64,000 nucleotides of DNA from Deltaproteobacteria bacterium (GCA_021780695.1 JAJXYD010000040.1:177385-241384); one strand, 5' to 3'. Counted from the first letter of the stretch, positions 18,513 to 28,312 are shown. Numbers and translations: made by a program. The notes: a model not told the origin generated them from the letters alone.

Positions 18513-18542
18513 TTGACAGCGATTCTTTGCTTTTGTTAAAAT
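18513..18542 (+). promoter_or_regulatory. Sigma-70 promoter for the FmdB zinc-ribbon gene
   Basis: TTGACA (18513-18518), 18-base spacer, TAAAAT (18537-18542). The predicted start is near 18549, about 33 bases before ATG 18582. Confidence 0.65.
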
Positions 18543-18581
18543 TTAATCCCTTTGGTCTTCTCAACTCAATCACTCGAGGTT

Positions 18582-18842
18582 ATGAAATTGCCAATCTACG
18601 AATTTCGATGTGCCAAATGCGGCAAAATTGAAGAATTTATCCTCACCGGAAGTCAGGAAATCGAGATGAAGTGCGGCGCGTGCGGCAGCGAAGAACTCGA
18701 CAGGATTATCAGCAGAACAAATTTCGCCATGGGATCGTCTTCCGGTTCCCCGGCCAGTTCCGGTCCGTCGGCGACCACGCGCAATTGCGGTCCTGGACAG
18801 TCGTGCACCTCCATACAACTGCCCGGCTACACCAAAGCGTAA
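18582..18842 (+). CDS. FmdB/CxxC_CxxC family zinc-ribbon protein
   Basis: 86 residues. PIYEFRCAKCGKIEEF with two CxxC knuckles (CAKC and CGAC, 15-20 residues apart) identifies the small FmdB-type putative regulatory zinc ribbon. The rest is a Ser/Gly/Pro-rich tail with two further cysteines. The biochemical role of this family is not established; the name comes from a gene near formamidase. ATG 18582 fits the family N-terminus; an upstream TTG at 18552 would precede any sensible site. It is a single gene with its own promoter. Confidence 0.85.
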   Translation: MKLPIYEFRCAKCGKIEEFILTGSQEIEMKCGACGSEELDRIISRTNFAMGSSSGSPASSGPSATTRNCGPGQSCTSIQLPGYTKA

Positions 18843-18904
18843 AGACAAAACCTTTGCCCCGCAAAGAGGGGTTCGACCGCAAAAGGCAAACGCCCGGGCT
18901 CGGG

Positions 18905-19300
18905 TCAATGGGCCTTTGTCTTTTTTTCCATCTTGTCGACCAGCTTTTCGTAATATACCTGGTTTTTCTCCAGCGAAAGCGAGGTCTGGCGGGACATGTT
19001 GAGCTTCATGATCAAATAGTTAAGCCTTTTGATCTGCCTGTATTTTTCCTTCGTATCCGTTTCCCCCTCGAGCAGTTCTTCAATGGTCAGGATTTCCTTG
19101 CGTATCTCGAGTTCGGGGGGCAGGCAGTTGGCGTTTTTCAAGATTTTGTGCGCAAGGCGGATGTCTACCGGAAGATGGCTGTCCACTTCGAGCTGGAGCG
19201 GTTTTCCCTTGCCCGGTAAATCGTCGAATTCGCCGTTATCGATGGCTTCCTGGATTTTTTTCTCCGCAATCTTATTGAATGCTTCGAATATATTGCTCAT
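18905..19300 (-). CDS. DUF1992 (DnaJ-homologue C28-like) protein
   Basis: 131 residues from ATG 19300; a TTG four codons upstream is possible. The segment KIQEAIDNGEFDDLPGKGKPL is the hallmark of DUF1992, and LPPELEIRKEI follows it. The domain is shared with the eukaryotic DNAJC28 conserved region but there is no J domain here. The C-terminal half is predicted to be helical and highly charged. Function is unknown. It faces the fmdB-like gene tail to tail and diverges from the Rossmann-fold gene at 19364. Confidence 0.85.
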   Translation of the reverse strand: MSNIFEAFNKIAEKKIQEAIDNGEFDDLPGKGKPLQLEVDSHLPVDIRLAHKILKNANCLPPELEIRKEILTIEELLEGETDTKEKYRQIKRLNYLIMKLNMSRQTSLSLEKNQVYYEKLVDKMEKKTKAH

Positions 19301-19363
19301 AATCTTATCCAATTGGCGCCGGTTATTTTACATAATATACACCACACTGTATGGAAACTAAAG

Positions 19364-20065
19364 ATGACGGATATCCGCAATTGCGCTTCGGATTTTTTCC
19401 CTGATATTTTCCCGCCCCGGCGCATACGCATTCTTGGCGCCGGCCGTTTTGGACGGCTTGCCGCCCGCAGGCTCAAGGAGCGCTTTCCCTGTGCGCGGTT
19501 TTGCGTAATCGACAGGGACGGAGCCAAGGTCGATAGGATCTGCTCGGAGCCGGGGATTTCCGGCGAGGTGGACGAGTGCATCTCGAGCCTGTGGCGGACC
19601 AAACCCGGCGATGAGGAGTGGATCATTCCCTCAGTGCCTGTCCACGTGGGGTTCGAATGGGTGTTACGAGCCCTTGGCCCTTTGGGCGCGGTCCGAAAGG
19701 TCGTGGTCCCCGAGCAGGTCGATTCCAAGGTCCCAAACCCGATGAGGGCCGCCTCCGGCGCCCTTTACGCAAGCTTTGCCGACTTCCTTTGCCCCGACTA
19801 CTGCAATGAGCCAGGCGATATATGCACGCACACAGGAAAAAAGCGGTTGGGAAACCTCTACGAGGTACTGGGCGCAGCCGCTGTTCCCGGCTTCGATATC
19901 CTTGTGTTAAGGAGCTGGCAGCTTGCCCCCGGCGTTGGAGGCTATCCCGGTAGAACCCTTGGCGATCTGGCCGCCGCGATTGGCGCAAAACCGGGCGGTT
20001 GGCTGGTTGCAACCAGTTGCCGCTGCCACGCTGTTATAAATGCCCTTGAATGGAGCCCGAGTTGA
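19364..20065 (+). CDS. Rossmann-fold protein with a Cys-rich insert, function unknown
   Basis: 233 residues from ATG 19364; longer upstream reading has no site. The N-terminus has ILGAGRFGRLAARRL, a dinucleotide-binding loop as in TrkA-N/KtrA proteins, followed by an acidic residue at the end of strand 2 (VIDRDGA) suggesting NAD(H). Unlike those proteins it has a Cys/His-rich stretch at about 143-157 (CPDYCNEPGDICTH) that could bind a metal or cluster, and CRCH near the end. I do not recognise a named family. Its 3' end overlaps the convergent Cys-rich gene by 32 bases, which hints at a shared context but proves nothing. Confidence 0.7.
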   Translation: MTDIRNCASDFFPDIFPPRRIRILGAGRFGRLAARRLKERFPCARFCVIDRDGAKVDRICSEPGISGEVDECISSLWRTKPGDEEWIIPSVPVHVGFEWVLRALGPLGAVRKVVVPEQVDSKVPNPMRAASGALYASFADFLCPDYCNEPGDICTHTGKKRLGNLYEVLGAAAVPGFDILVLRSWQLAPGVGGYPGRTLGDLAAAIGAKPGGWLVATSCRCHAVINALEWSPS

Positions 20066-20549
20066 CATGTTTTGCCAGGGCCTGTTCCAGCTGCCATCCG
20101 GCGAGGAGCTGTTCTCCCACCTGCCGCTGAATAGCCAGGACCGTTTTCTCCCCCAGCCTCTCCAGCAGGTCCGGGCAAAAATAATTGAGGCAGAAAGAGT
20201 GCCGGAACTTCAGTCTGCACCCTCTTTCTCCCACAAAGTAGCAACTGCCCGGAAAATCGTAATTTTGGGGCAGTTCCGCCCCAAGGAGCCGGTTTGCGAA
20301 AAGCTCGATGACTCCGTAGCTTTCGCCCATTTCTCTGAAACAGCAGCTCCCGGTGTCTTTCGCGCACTCGGTACAGGCCGCCGCGACTGCGCAGCTTACC
20401 ATCAAAGAGTCGGTGATCTCGATCCGGCGGTGAAGCTCCCCGATGAGTCTGGCCGTTTGAGGGGCTTCGAGGCAGGCCTTGCCAAGGGCATCGTTTAGAA
20501 AGGAGGCCCTTTCAATCGCTTTTTTCAAATTCCTGTACGCCTGGTTCAT
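20034..20549 (-). CDS. Cysteine-rich putative metal-binding protein
   Basis: 171 residues. Helical N-terminal 60 residues precede clusters of cysteines: CAVAAACTEC, GSCCF, GSCYF, GC and FCLNYFCP. The spacing resembles small zinc/iron-cluster (YkgJ-like) proteins, but the match is loose and I do not assign the family. There is no signal peptide. It is convergent with the Rossmann-fold gene and overlaps it by 32 bases. Confidence 0.6.
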   Translation of the reverse strand: MNQAYRNLKKAIERASFLNDALGKACLEAPQTARLIGELHRRIEITDSLMVSCAVAAACTECAKDTGSCCFREMGESYGVIELFANRLLGAELPQNYDFPGSCYFVGERGCRLKFRHSFCLNYFCPDLLERLGEKTVLAIQRQVGEQLLAGWQLEQALAKHVNSGSIQGHL

Positions 20550-20672
20550 AAATTGTCCTGCTTGGCATCCGGCCGGGAGGCTTCTTCGTGACGTGGAGCT
20601 TTCCGTATAAGCTTCTGGATGTGTTCTTTGGTTTTTTGCTTCCCGGCGCCTGCTCCATAAATGCGGCGAAAG

Positions 20673-21092
20673 TCAGCCCAGCCACTTGTCAGTGAGGGAT
20701 TTCATTATATTCACCCACTCCTCGAAACTGTCGGGCTTGGTCAAAAAGGACTCGGCTCCCTCCCGCATGGTAAGTTCGATGTCTCTTGCGTCCTCCGAGG
20801 TAGTAAAGATAACGATCGGTATGTCTTTGAGGGCGGGTTTGGCTTTTATTTCCGCAAGGGCCTCGCGACCGTCCTTGCGGGGCATGTTAAGGTCGAGCAG
20901 AATAAGGTCCGGCAGCCTTTTGTCCCTCGATTGGGCGCACTCGAGAAGGTATTCGATCAGCTCGATTCCATCCTCTGCAAAGGATATGTTTGCCTGAGCC
21001 CCGCTTTCGGAAAGCGCCTCCGTGGCAAGCAAACAGTCCTCCTGATCGTCGTCGGCCATCAAAACATATTTATTGGTGCTCTTCAAAATCAT
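20673..21092 (-). CDS. Single-domain response regulator, Rcp1-like
   Basis: 139 residues, only a receiver domain. Acidic pocket ADDDQED (13-19), phosphoacceptor Asp67 in LILLDLNMP, Thr97/98 and Lys119 in LTKP are all present. The extra loop around residues 51-60 (ECAQSRDKRLP) is typical of Rcp1 regulators that partner with phytochrome-like or multi-PAS kinases. It has no output domain, so it likely acts by protein contact or as a relay. It overlaps the end of the 1331-residue kinase by 23 bases. GGAGA abuts the ATG at 21092 by one base; a TTG two codons later (21086) has better spacing. Confidence 0.9.
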   Translation of the reverse strand: MILKSTNKYVLMADDDQEDCLLATEALSESGAQANISFAEDGIELIEYLLECAQSRDKRLPDLILLDLNMPRKDGREALAEIKAKPALKDIPIVIFTTSEDARDIELTMREGAESFLTKPDSFEEWVNIMKSLTDKWLG

Positions 21093-24000
21093 TCTCCAGA
21101 CCGGCTCGTTTTACGGGAAGCCGGATTATGAAGCGAGAGCCCTTTGCGGGCTCGCTTTCCGCCGTAATGCTCCCGCCGTGGCGTTCGACTATTTTTCGGC
21201 AAATAGCAAGGCCCATACCTGTGCCCTCATAGGCGCTGCGCTTATGCAGCCTCTGAAAAGGTTTGAAAATACGTTCGGCAAAACTCTGGTCGAATCCTAT
21301 GCCGTTATCCTTTACGACAATCTCGCACATCCCCAGCATATCCAGATCGCAGGTAAACCGAATGCGAGGTTTTTCACTGCCTCGGTATTTTAAGGCATTA
21401 CTTATCAGATTTTGGAACAATTGTAATATCTGACTTTCATCGGCTTCAATGCTGGGCATGTTTTCGAGCTCTATTTCGCACCCGGTTTCCTCGATTGTCT
21501 GCTCGAAGATATCGGCCGCGGCCCGTGTGATTTCGCACAGATCGACCCTTTTAAATGGCGCGGGCCGGTTTGTAACCCTGGAAAACTCGAGCAAATCGCG
21601 TAGAAGCTGGCGCATGCGTTCCGCCGAATTGGTCACCCGTTCAAGATATTGCCTGCCCGTGTCGTCTATTGCGGGACCACACCTTTTCATGGCCATGCCG
21701 CAGAAAGTCTGAATTTTACGTAAAGGCTCCTGCAGATCGTGAGAGGCGATGAAGGCAAAATCCTCCAATTCGAGATTAATTGCCTCAAGCCTTGAGGCGT
21801 AAACTCTAAGCTCGCTTTCGGATCTCCTGCGCTGTTGGGCCATTCTCAAAGAGGAGATCCCGTAGGAGAGGTTTTGGGCCAGATCGTTTAGCAGGTTGGA
21901 TTCGGCCTGGTCGAAGGCATCGGGTTCCGAGGCATAGATGGTAAGGGCGCCTATAACGCTTCCATCGACTATGAGGGGCAGGGAGATCGAGGAGGCCAGG
22001 CCCCTTTTTAGCGCCTCAAAACGCCATGGGGAAAAAGCCGGATTTGATTCGCTATTTTGGGAAACCGACATCTTTTCGCTTCGAATGGAAACTCCGCATT
22101 GCCCCTGGCCTCTTTCATCGTCGGCCCAGGTGATCTTTGCCTGCTGCAGGTAGCCGTTGTCATAGCCAGCGGACGCAACAGGGATAACCGTATTGTTTTC
22201 ATCCTGGCCGGCAAAGCCCACCCACACCAGCCGGTACCCCCCGACGCCGGCCACAATTTCACACGCCTGCTGCAGCAGCTCCGTTTCATCGCTCTGGCGC
22301 ACCATCGCCTGGTTGAACTCGCTGAGGGTCCTTAGTGCCCTGTCGACTTTTCGAAATTCCTCTTCGCCGATCTTTTTAGCGGTTATGTCGCGGTTGACTT
22401 CGATAAAGCCGGGTGGGTCGCCGTTTCTTCCGGCTTGCACAGCCCATCGCGAGTCTACCACGATCCGTTCGCCGTTGGCTTTGGTGTGCCTGATTTCGCC
22501 GTTCCACTCGCCTGTTTCCAATACGAGTTTTTCGATTTTTTCGATCGGGAGGGGGAATGTGGCCTTGAGGAGTATATGGCTCTTTTGGCCAAGAGCCTGC
22601 TCGCGCGTGAAACCGTAAGTTTCCCGCGCCCCCTTGCTCCAAAAAACCACCCGCCCCTCTTGGTCGCGAATAAATATGGCATCTTGGACCAAATCGATCG
22701 TCTCGGCCTTCTCGCGCAATTCTTCCGTGAGTTTGATCAGCTCCTTTGTGCGCTCGCGAACCCGAAACTCGAATTCGTCCCTTGAGCGGCGAAGCTCCTC
22801 CTCCATCAGCTTGCGCCCGGTCACATCCGTTTGAACCCCGTCCCAGATCGTCCGCCCGCCATCGGCTCGGCGCGGGCGTGAGTGCAGCCTCATCCATCGA
22901 AGCTGCCCATCGGGTAGTCGCATCGGCAGTTCCATATCAAAATCGGACATTTCACGTCCGCTTATCTTTTCGGCTTCTATAAATCGCTCGAGATAGCCGG
23001 GTACGATCTGACGATAGAGCGTAGAGGAGTCGTTAAGCACCTCTTCGCGGCTTACACCGTTTAGCCGCTCGATTCCTGCGCTGACATAGAGAAAAGATAT
23101 CCGCTCGTCGGGCAGGTGCGTATACTGATAGACAGCGCTTTCGGGCAGGTTGTCTCCAAGAAGCCTCAGGCGCTCCTCGCTTTCTTTTAGTTTTTGCTCA
23201 GCCGTTTTGCGGTCGCTTATGTCAAGAGCGGTAAAGATGACCCCGGCATCCGGGTTTGAGAGCTCGATAGCTGCCGAACTTAGAAGGACGTGGATAAGCG
23301 AGCCGTCCTTTTTTCTCCACACCGTCTCTACCGTGCCGGTTCCCTCCTCGGAAATCTGCCCGTACTGCTTATTTCCCACCCAACTGAACTCTCCGTTGTC
23401 GGGATAGAGCATCAGGGTCGATGAACCGGCCAATTCCTCTTTTGCATAGCCGGTCATGGAGCATAACCTCTCGTTTGCCTCAAGGATAACCCGATCCACG
23501 ATGAGGCCGACTCCCACGGGCGCCGCCTGAAGGATGCTGCGCAGTTTTTCCTCGCTTGCCCGAAGGGCCAGCTCTGAGCGTTTTTTTTCCGTAATGTCTT
23601 TGGCGGTGCAAAAAATCCCCTCCACCTGTGCCGAACTTACCAGGGGAGAGCCGGCAAGAATTATCTGCCTCAGGCTGCCGTCCTTGTGAATTATCGTTAC
23701 CTCGGTTTCCGCGGAATGTCCTTGAAGGCCCTTTTTGAAGGCGGTACGGATCTTAGCGCGAAATTCGGGCGCGCAAAGATCTGTAAAATTAATCTCTTCC
23801 AACTCCCTGGCCGTGTAGCCCGAAATACGTTCCGCCGCCTGGTTCGCCATTAGAAAACGGCCGTTTCGGTCTACGGCAAAAATACCGTCCAGGCTCAATT
23901 CAAAAAGCGAGCGAAATCTCGCCTCGCTTTGCCGCAGCTTCTCACTGTTTTTTTTGCGCTCGGAGATGTCTTCGGTGAAAATGACTACGCCCGCGATCTC

Positions 24001-25065
24001 CTTAGAGGAGTCTTGCCACGGCCGCACCTCCCAGCGAAGCCACTGGACCGATCCGTCCTGTCGCACGAACCGGTCCTGCTCGGTACGCACCACTTCCCCG
24101 GCAAGGGCCCGCCTGTAAATTTGCTTCCATCTCTCCCCTATCTCCGGAAACACATCGTAGTGGGATAATCCTTCCAGGCTGCCCTCCCCGAGGTTGAAAT
24201 CGCTTAGCCACCTGCGGCTCGAGCTGATGTAGCGCATATGGCGGTCAAACATGGCAAGGGCCGCGGGGGCGTGTTCTATGAAAAGACGGAGCCGCTCCTC
24301 GCTTTGCTGAAACTCCCCGAAAAGCAGATTCCACGGCGATACGAGGCTGGTCTCGACGATCGCTTTGTAGAGAAGGTAGAAGGCTACGATCTTTAGCAGG
24401 TGCCCGATCACGCTCGAGGGGCCATAACCACTCATGTATCGTGTGAATGCGACCTCCTGGGCCATAGTGGCCGCAACGGAGGAAACCAGAAGGATCAAAA
24501 CGGTTTTGTCGAATTTGTCCGATTTTTTGATCAAAATGACTATCGTGGCCAGAAGCACGATGCAGATAAGGTATTCGCTAAAGACCTTAAACGGAGTAAA
24601 GCCCGCTCCCTCTATGAAACAAACCGGAAAGATCTTCCAGTAGAAGATGGATAGGAGCAGAAGCGCGGTGATAAGACTAAACGCAAGAAAAGTCAGGCGG
24701 GCCGAGACCTTTCTGTCCAGAAACATTGTGGCCGTAAGAAGCGAGAAGGCCTCCACGTACTGGCCCGCAACCCAGAACTGGGTCGAAAGGTTTGGCCCCG
24801 AGCCTATGAAAACTCCCATCCCCTCGTGGCTGAGAAGGTGCAGGATGTCCAGGCCGCCGATGAAGAGGTAGCCTATGCCGATAAAGAGCAAATAGTGGCT
24901 TAGAAGGACCTTCCTGGTATTCCAGGCTATAACGAAAATGCCGCAGCATAGGGCAACGTTAAGGCACACGCTCAGGCTGTGGAAGAGAAAGAAGCTGTAG
25001 AAACTTGTCAGGTATATCCCAAAAAGTATTCCAACCAAAGTGAGGGTGCTAGCAACTAACCGCAT
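21070..25065 (-). CDS. Large MASE3-PAS-GAF histidine kinase
   Basis: 1331 residues. Seven to eight membrane segments (1-245) with ILHLLSHEGMG match a MASE3 sensor. They are followed by about five PAS domains (roughly 265-380, 385-505, 510-630, 635-760, 785-905), each ending in a DIxxRK-like linker, and a GAF domain at about 925-1065. HisKA follows with FIASHDLQEPLRKI (His1109), then HATPase with FQNLISNALKYRG, KDNGIGFD and GTGMGLAIC. Many small ligands or redox states could be sensed; none is identifiable. It lies 22 bases after the other large kinase and overlaps the Rcp1-like regulator, so the three form one unit. Confidence 0.92.
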   Translation of the reverse strand: MRLVASTLTLVGILFGIYLTSFYSFFLFHSLSVCLNVALCCGIFVIAWNTRKVLLSHYLLFIGIGYLFIGGLDILHLLSHEGMGVFIGSGPNLSTQFWVAGQYVEAFSLLTATMFLDRKVSARLTFLAFSLITALLLLSIFYWKIFPVCFIEGAGFTPFKVFSEYLICIVLLATIVILIKKSDKFDKTVLILLVSSVAATMAQEVAFTRYMSGYGPSSVIGHLLKIVAFYLLYKAIVETSLVSPWNLLFGEFQQSEERLRLFIEHAPAALAMFDRHMRYISSSRRWLSDFNLGEGSLEGLSHYDVFPEIGERWKQIYRRALAGEVVRTEQDRFVRQDGSVQWLRWEVRPWQDSSKEIAGVVIFTEDISERKKNSEKLRQSEARFRSLFELSLDGIFAVDRNGRFLMANQAAERISGYTARELEEINFTDLCAPEFRAKIRTAFKKGLQGHSAETEVTIIHKDGSLRQIILAGSPLVSSAQVEGIFCTAKDITEKKRSELALRASEEKLRSILQAAPVGVGLIVDRVILEANERLCSMTGYAKEELAGSSTLMLYPDNGEFSWVGNKQYGQISEEGTGTVETVWRKKDGSLIHVLLSSAAIELSNPDAGVIFTALDISDRKTAEQKLKESEERLRLLGDNLPESAVYQYTHLPDERISFLYVSAGIERLNGVSREEVLNDSSTLYRQIVPGYLERFIEAEKISGREMSDFDMELPMRLPDGQLRWMRLHSRPRRADGGRTIWDGVQTDVTGRKLMEEELRRSRDEFEFRVRERTKELIKLTEELREKAETIDLVQDAIFIRDQEGRVVFWSKGARETYGFTREQALGQKSHILLKATFPLPIEKIEKLVLETGEWNGEIRHTKANGERIVVDSRWAVQAGRNGDPPGFIEVNRDITAKKIGEEEFRKVDRALRTLSEFNQAMVRQSDETELLQQACEIVAGVGGYRLVWVGFAGQDENNTVIPVASAGYDNGYLQQAKITWADDERGQGQCGVSIRSEKMSVSQNSESNPAFSPWRFEALKRGLASSISLPLIVDGSVIGALTIYASEPDAFDQAESNLLNDLAQNLSYGISSLRMAQQRRRSESELRVYASRLEAINLELEDFAFIASHDLQEPLRKIQTFCGMAMKRCGPAIDDTGRQYLERVTNSAERMRQLLRDLLEFSRVTNRPAPFKRVDLCEITRAAADIFEQTIEETGCEIELENMPSIEADESQILQLFQNLISNALKYRGSEKPRIRFTCDLDMLGMCEIVVKDNGIGFDQSFAERIFKPFQRLHKRSAYEGTGMGLAICRKIVERHGGSITAESEPAKGSRFIIRLPVKRAGLENDFEEHQ

Positions 25066-25087
25066 TTCGTCTCATCCGGTTAAAGGT

Positions 25088-28000
25088 TTATAACTGCCTC
25101 GTGGGAAGCGTTACGACAAAAGTAGCCCCTTGCCCTGGAGCGCTCCGTGCCGTAATGCTTCCTCCGTGGTGTTCGACTATCTTTTTGCAGATGGCAAGCC
25201 CCATGCCCGTTCCTTCATAGTGGCTGCTCTTGCCGTGGAGCCTGTGGAAGGGTGCAAATATCCTCTCGGCGAACTCCTCTTCGAATCCGATGCCGTTATC
25301 CTCAAAGGCTATTTCGAGGGTGTAATTTTTCGAGCGGACGCAGGAAATCGATAGAATCGGTTTGTCCGCGTCCTTATGGAATTTTAGTGCGTTTCCGATC
25401 AGATTTTGGAAAAGTTGGCGCATTTGCGTTGGATCGGCCTCAATGGCGGGAAGTTCTTCCACATTCACCACGGCCCCGCTCCTTTCGATTCTTACCTCCA
25501 GATCGCTTAGCACTTCCCGAACGATGGAACCAAGATCCACATCCACGAAAGGCTCGACTCTGGTCGAAAGCCTTGAATACTCCAAAAGCGCTGTAAGAAG
25601 CGATTGCATGCGGTGGTTGGCAAGGAGCATGCGCTCCAGATAATCGTTTCCTTTTTCCTCGAGCAGTGCGCCGAACTTTTGTTTGAGCATCTCTCCGAAA
25701 GTTTTGACTTTTCGCAGAGGCTCCTGGAGGTCATGGGCGGCAATGAAGGCAAAGTCCTGGAGCGCGAGGTTGCTTTCTTCAAGTCTTGCCATATAGGTCT
25801 TTAATTCCGCGGTGCGCTCCTCGACGCGCAACTCGAGTTCGGTCCGAGATTTTCTGAGTTCCTCCTCCATTCTGCGCCGTTCGGTAATATCGATAAAAGA
25901 AGTAACGGCGCCCAGCAGATTACCCAGATCATCATAGACGGGCTGCGCATTGACCAATCTCCAACTGATTTTCCCATCGGCTGTTGGAACACCCATTTCC
26001 ACATCATCGGCTGCCTTGCCTGTGCGAAGCGCTACGATTCCAGGCTGCTCTTCGAGTGGAAACAGCGACCCGTCGGGCCGAACGATCCGCCCGCCCGGAT
26101 AGGAACCCGCGCCTTTGAGCTCCTGGAGGGTGTGACCGTCGATCCTTTCGAGCGCATCGTTTATTTCCACCACCTCACCCTGGCCGTTTAGAAGAACCAC
26201 GCCTTGTCCTAGAGCCCTGAAAATAGCGCGCAGCTTGGCTTCGCTTTCTCTTAGGGCATTTTCGTAATTCTTTCGCTCGCTAAGATCCTGGACCAGGATC
26301 GCGATCTCCCCTTCCATCGGCACCACGGCGATGCGAAGCCAGGAAGGCTCCTTGCCCCCACCCTCGGGATAGGCCGCCTCGAAGACGTGAGGTTTGCCCG
26401 TTTCGGCCACCTGCTTGTAAGCCGAGTAAAAAGGCGACTCGACATGATTTGAAAACAACTCGGAGAGTTTTCGTCCCGCTACTTCCCGGGGACCCGCGCC
26501 GTTTATTTTGGCAAGAGCCTCGTTTTCATAGATCACGATGAAATCAAGGACATTTCCCTCCGGCCCGCAGATCGGTTCCAGTATCAGAAAGCCGTCGGGG
26601 GAGAGTTCCTGGGCCGTGCGGAAGCGCTCCTCGCTCCTTTTTAGCGCTTCGGCGTACTTTACCTCAGCCGAAACGTCCTTGTAGAATACCGATATCCCCT
26701 CGGGCGTGGGAAAAGCCCTGATCTCGACCCACCTGTCAAAGCCTGCGTGATAGGACGTGTGGGTGACGGGCTTTTGTTCCCGGATCACCTTCTCGTATTG
26801 GCTGATGGTTTTGTAGGAATCCTCATCCGGATAGACGGAACGAACGTAGCGGCCAAGAAGTTCTTCGCGGCTTACCGACTGAATCAATTCCGCGGTAGCG
26901 TTCACATAGGTATAACGCAAATCGGAATCGAAGCTCACGAAGGCGTCGGGCATGCTTTCCAGAACGCCTGTAAGCCTTTGACCGATTTTGCGCAGCTCCT
27001 CCTCGGCTTGCTTTCTCTCCGTGATGTCTCGGCCGTAGGCGAAGATATATTCCTGGTCGCCGTATTCGACATGATTGACGAAGACCTCGGCTGGATACTC
27101 GCTGCCGTTTTTCCGGCGATGGGTGATCTCCAGGGAAAAAGACTTTTTCCGGCGCACCTGTTGCCAATGTTTTTCGTAGAGCTCCCAGGTCAGGCCCGGA
27201 CTGAAATCAAAGGCGGTCATCGTCAGCAGTTCCTCACGGGAGTAGCCGAGCGTTTTGCATGCGGCGGTATTGGCGTAACGGACCCTGCCATCAGGGGTAA
27301 ACCAGCCGACCATCTCGGCGGCGGCGTCGATGGAAGCCTGGGTGAGCCCCAGGGCCTCCTCCTGGCGTTTTTGCTCGGTGATATCGGTGTTTGTCCCAAA
27401 CCATTGGACCACATTGCCGGCGCAATTCTTTACAGGCTCGATTCGCGTAAGGAATTGCCGGTATTCTCCGTTAGCTCCCCGCAGAGGAAAGACCATATCG
27501 AAAGGCCTGCCCGTGGCGATGGACTCTTTCCATCGGGCCATAACCTGGGGCAGTACTTTCGGATCATGAACGCTTTGCCAGCCCCATCCCGCCACCTCCT
27601 CCGGGGTCGTTGCCGTGTAGTGGTACCAGCGCTGGTTGTACCAGTAGATATATCCATCAGGTCCGGCAATCCATGCAAGTTGGGGAATAGAGTTGGCCAT
27701 GACGCGAAACCGCTCTTCTCCCTGGCGCAATGCATTGGCCTGATCGCGTTCGCGTTCCCGGGTCGAGCGCTGCATTCCGGCAAGGAGGCTCACACCCACG
27801 GAAGCTATCGTCCAGATAAGCTGCCGCGTGACTACGCCCTCGTCGTAGGCCGCGTGCCGGCCGAACACGAAATGAATAAAAAAAAGTGAAATGCAGGTCG
27901 ACAGAAGCCCCGGGCCTAATCCTCCCAAAGCAGCCGAAAACACCACCGCGGGATAAAAACCAAGGTAGGGCGCACGGCTGAGCGCACTTGATAAAAAGAG

Positions 28001-28120
28001 GCGAAGCAGAGCGGAAAGCGAAGTAAATATAACCGCCAGCCCATAACCGGAAACTCTTTGCCCAAAATATCGCCAGGAAGCTCTGCAGATGCTTTTCGAT
28101 ATTTTTGCAGCATTCTTCAT
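25088..28120 (-). CDS. Large membrane-anchored multi-PAS histidine kinase
   Basis: 1010 residues from ATG 28120 (GGA about eight bases upstream); the in-frame GTG at 28132 lacks a site. Residues 20-115 contain four hydrophobic segments resembling a DUF4118/MASE-type membrane anchor. About five PAS domains follow (roughly 130-255, 258-385, 388-500, 505-620, 622-760), then a coiled linker, HisKA with FIAAHDLQEPLRKV (His796) and HATPase with NLIGNALKFH, EDNGIGFEE and GTGMGLAIC. The kinase core is a close paralogue of those at 21070-25065 and 11894-13168. It is the first gene of the kinase-kinase-regulator operon. Confidence 0.92.
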   Translation of the reverse strand: MKNAAKISKSICRASWRYFGQRVSGYGLAVIFTSLSALLRLFLSSALSRAPYLGFYPAVVFSAALGGLGPGLLSTCISLFFIHFVFGRHAAYDEGVVTRQLIWTIASVGVSLLAGMQRSTRERERDQANALRQGEERFRVMANSIPQLAWIAGPDGYIYWYNQRWYHYTATTPEEVAGWGWQSVHDPKVLPQVMARWKESIATGRPFDMVFPLRGANGEYRQFLTRIEPVKNCAGNVVQWFGTNTDITEQKRQEEALGLTQASIDAAAEMVGWFTPDGRVRYANTAACKTLGYSREELLTMTAFDFSPGLTWELYEKHWQQVRRKKSFSLEITHRRKNGSEYPAEVFVNHVEYGDQEYIFAYGRDITERKQAEEELRKIGQRLTGVLESMPDAFVSFDSDLRYTYVNATAELIQSVSREELLGRYVRSVYPDEDSYKTISQYEKVIREQKPVTHTSYHAGFDRWVEIRAFPTPEGISVFYKDVSAEVKYAEALKRSEERFRTAQELSPDGFLILEPICGPEGNVLDFIVIYENEALAKINGAGPREVAGRKLSELFSNHVESPFYSAYKQVAETGKPHVFEAAYPEGGGKEPSWLRIAVVPMEGEIAILVQDLSERKNYENALRESEAKLRAIFRALGQGVVLLNGQGEVVEINDALERIDGHTLQELKGAGSYPGGRIVRPDGSLFPLEEQPGIVALRTGKAADDVEMGVPTADGKISWRLVNAQPVYDDLGNLLGAVTSFIDITERRRMEEELRKSRTELELRVEERTAELKTYMARLEESNLALQDFAFIAAHDLQEPLRKVKTFGEMLKQKFGALLEEKGNDYLERMLLANHRMQSLLTALLEYSRLSTRVEPFVDVDLGSIVREVLSDLEVRIERSGAVVNVEELPAIEADPTQMRQLFQNLIGNALKFHKDADKPILSISCVRSKNYTLEIAFEDNGIGFEEEFAERIFAPFHRLHGKSSHYEGTGMGLAICKKIVEHHGGSITARSAPGQGATFVVTLPTRQL

Positions 28121-28312
28121 AGAAATTTCCACGAATAGTGTGGTTTAGCGCGGTTCAAAAAATTATTGGACTTGTAATTTATGTTTTATCGCTGATTTTA
28201 GTAAATGTTGGAAGGAAAAAGAAAAAGGCTCACCGACGTTTGCAGGTAACCTCGGGCAGGGGAGGGTTTGGCGCATAGGGAAAATATTTAAATCCGCAGC
28301 CCGATCGGGCTT

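Noticed and set aside
26747..27889. 380-residue plus-strand frame inside the large PAS kinase
   Set aside because: It is antisense to a gene with clear PAS domains and has no domain of its own; G+C-rich codon usage commonly opens such frames.
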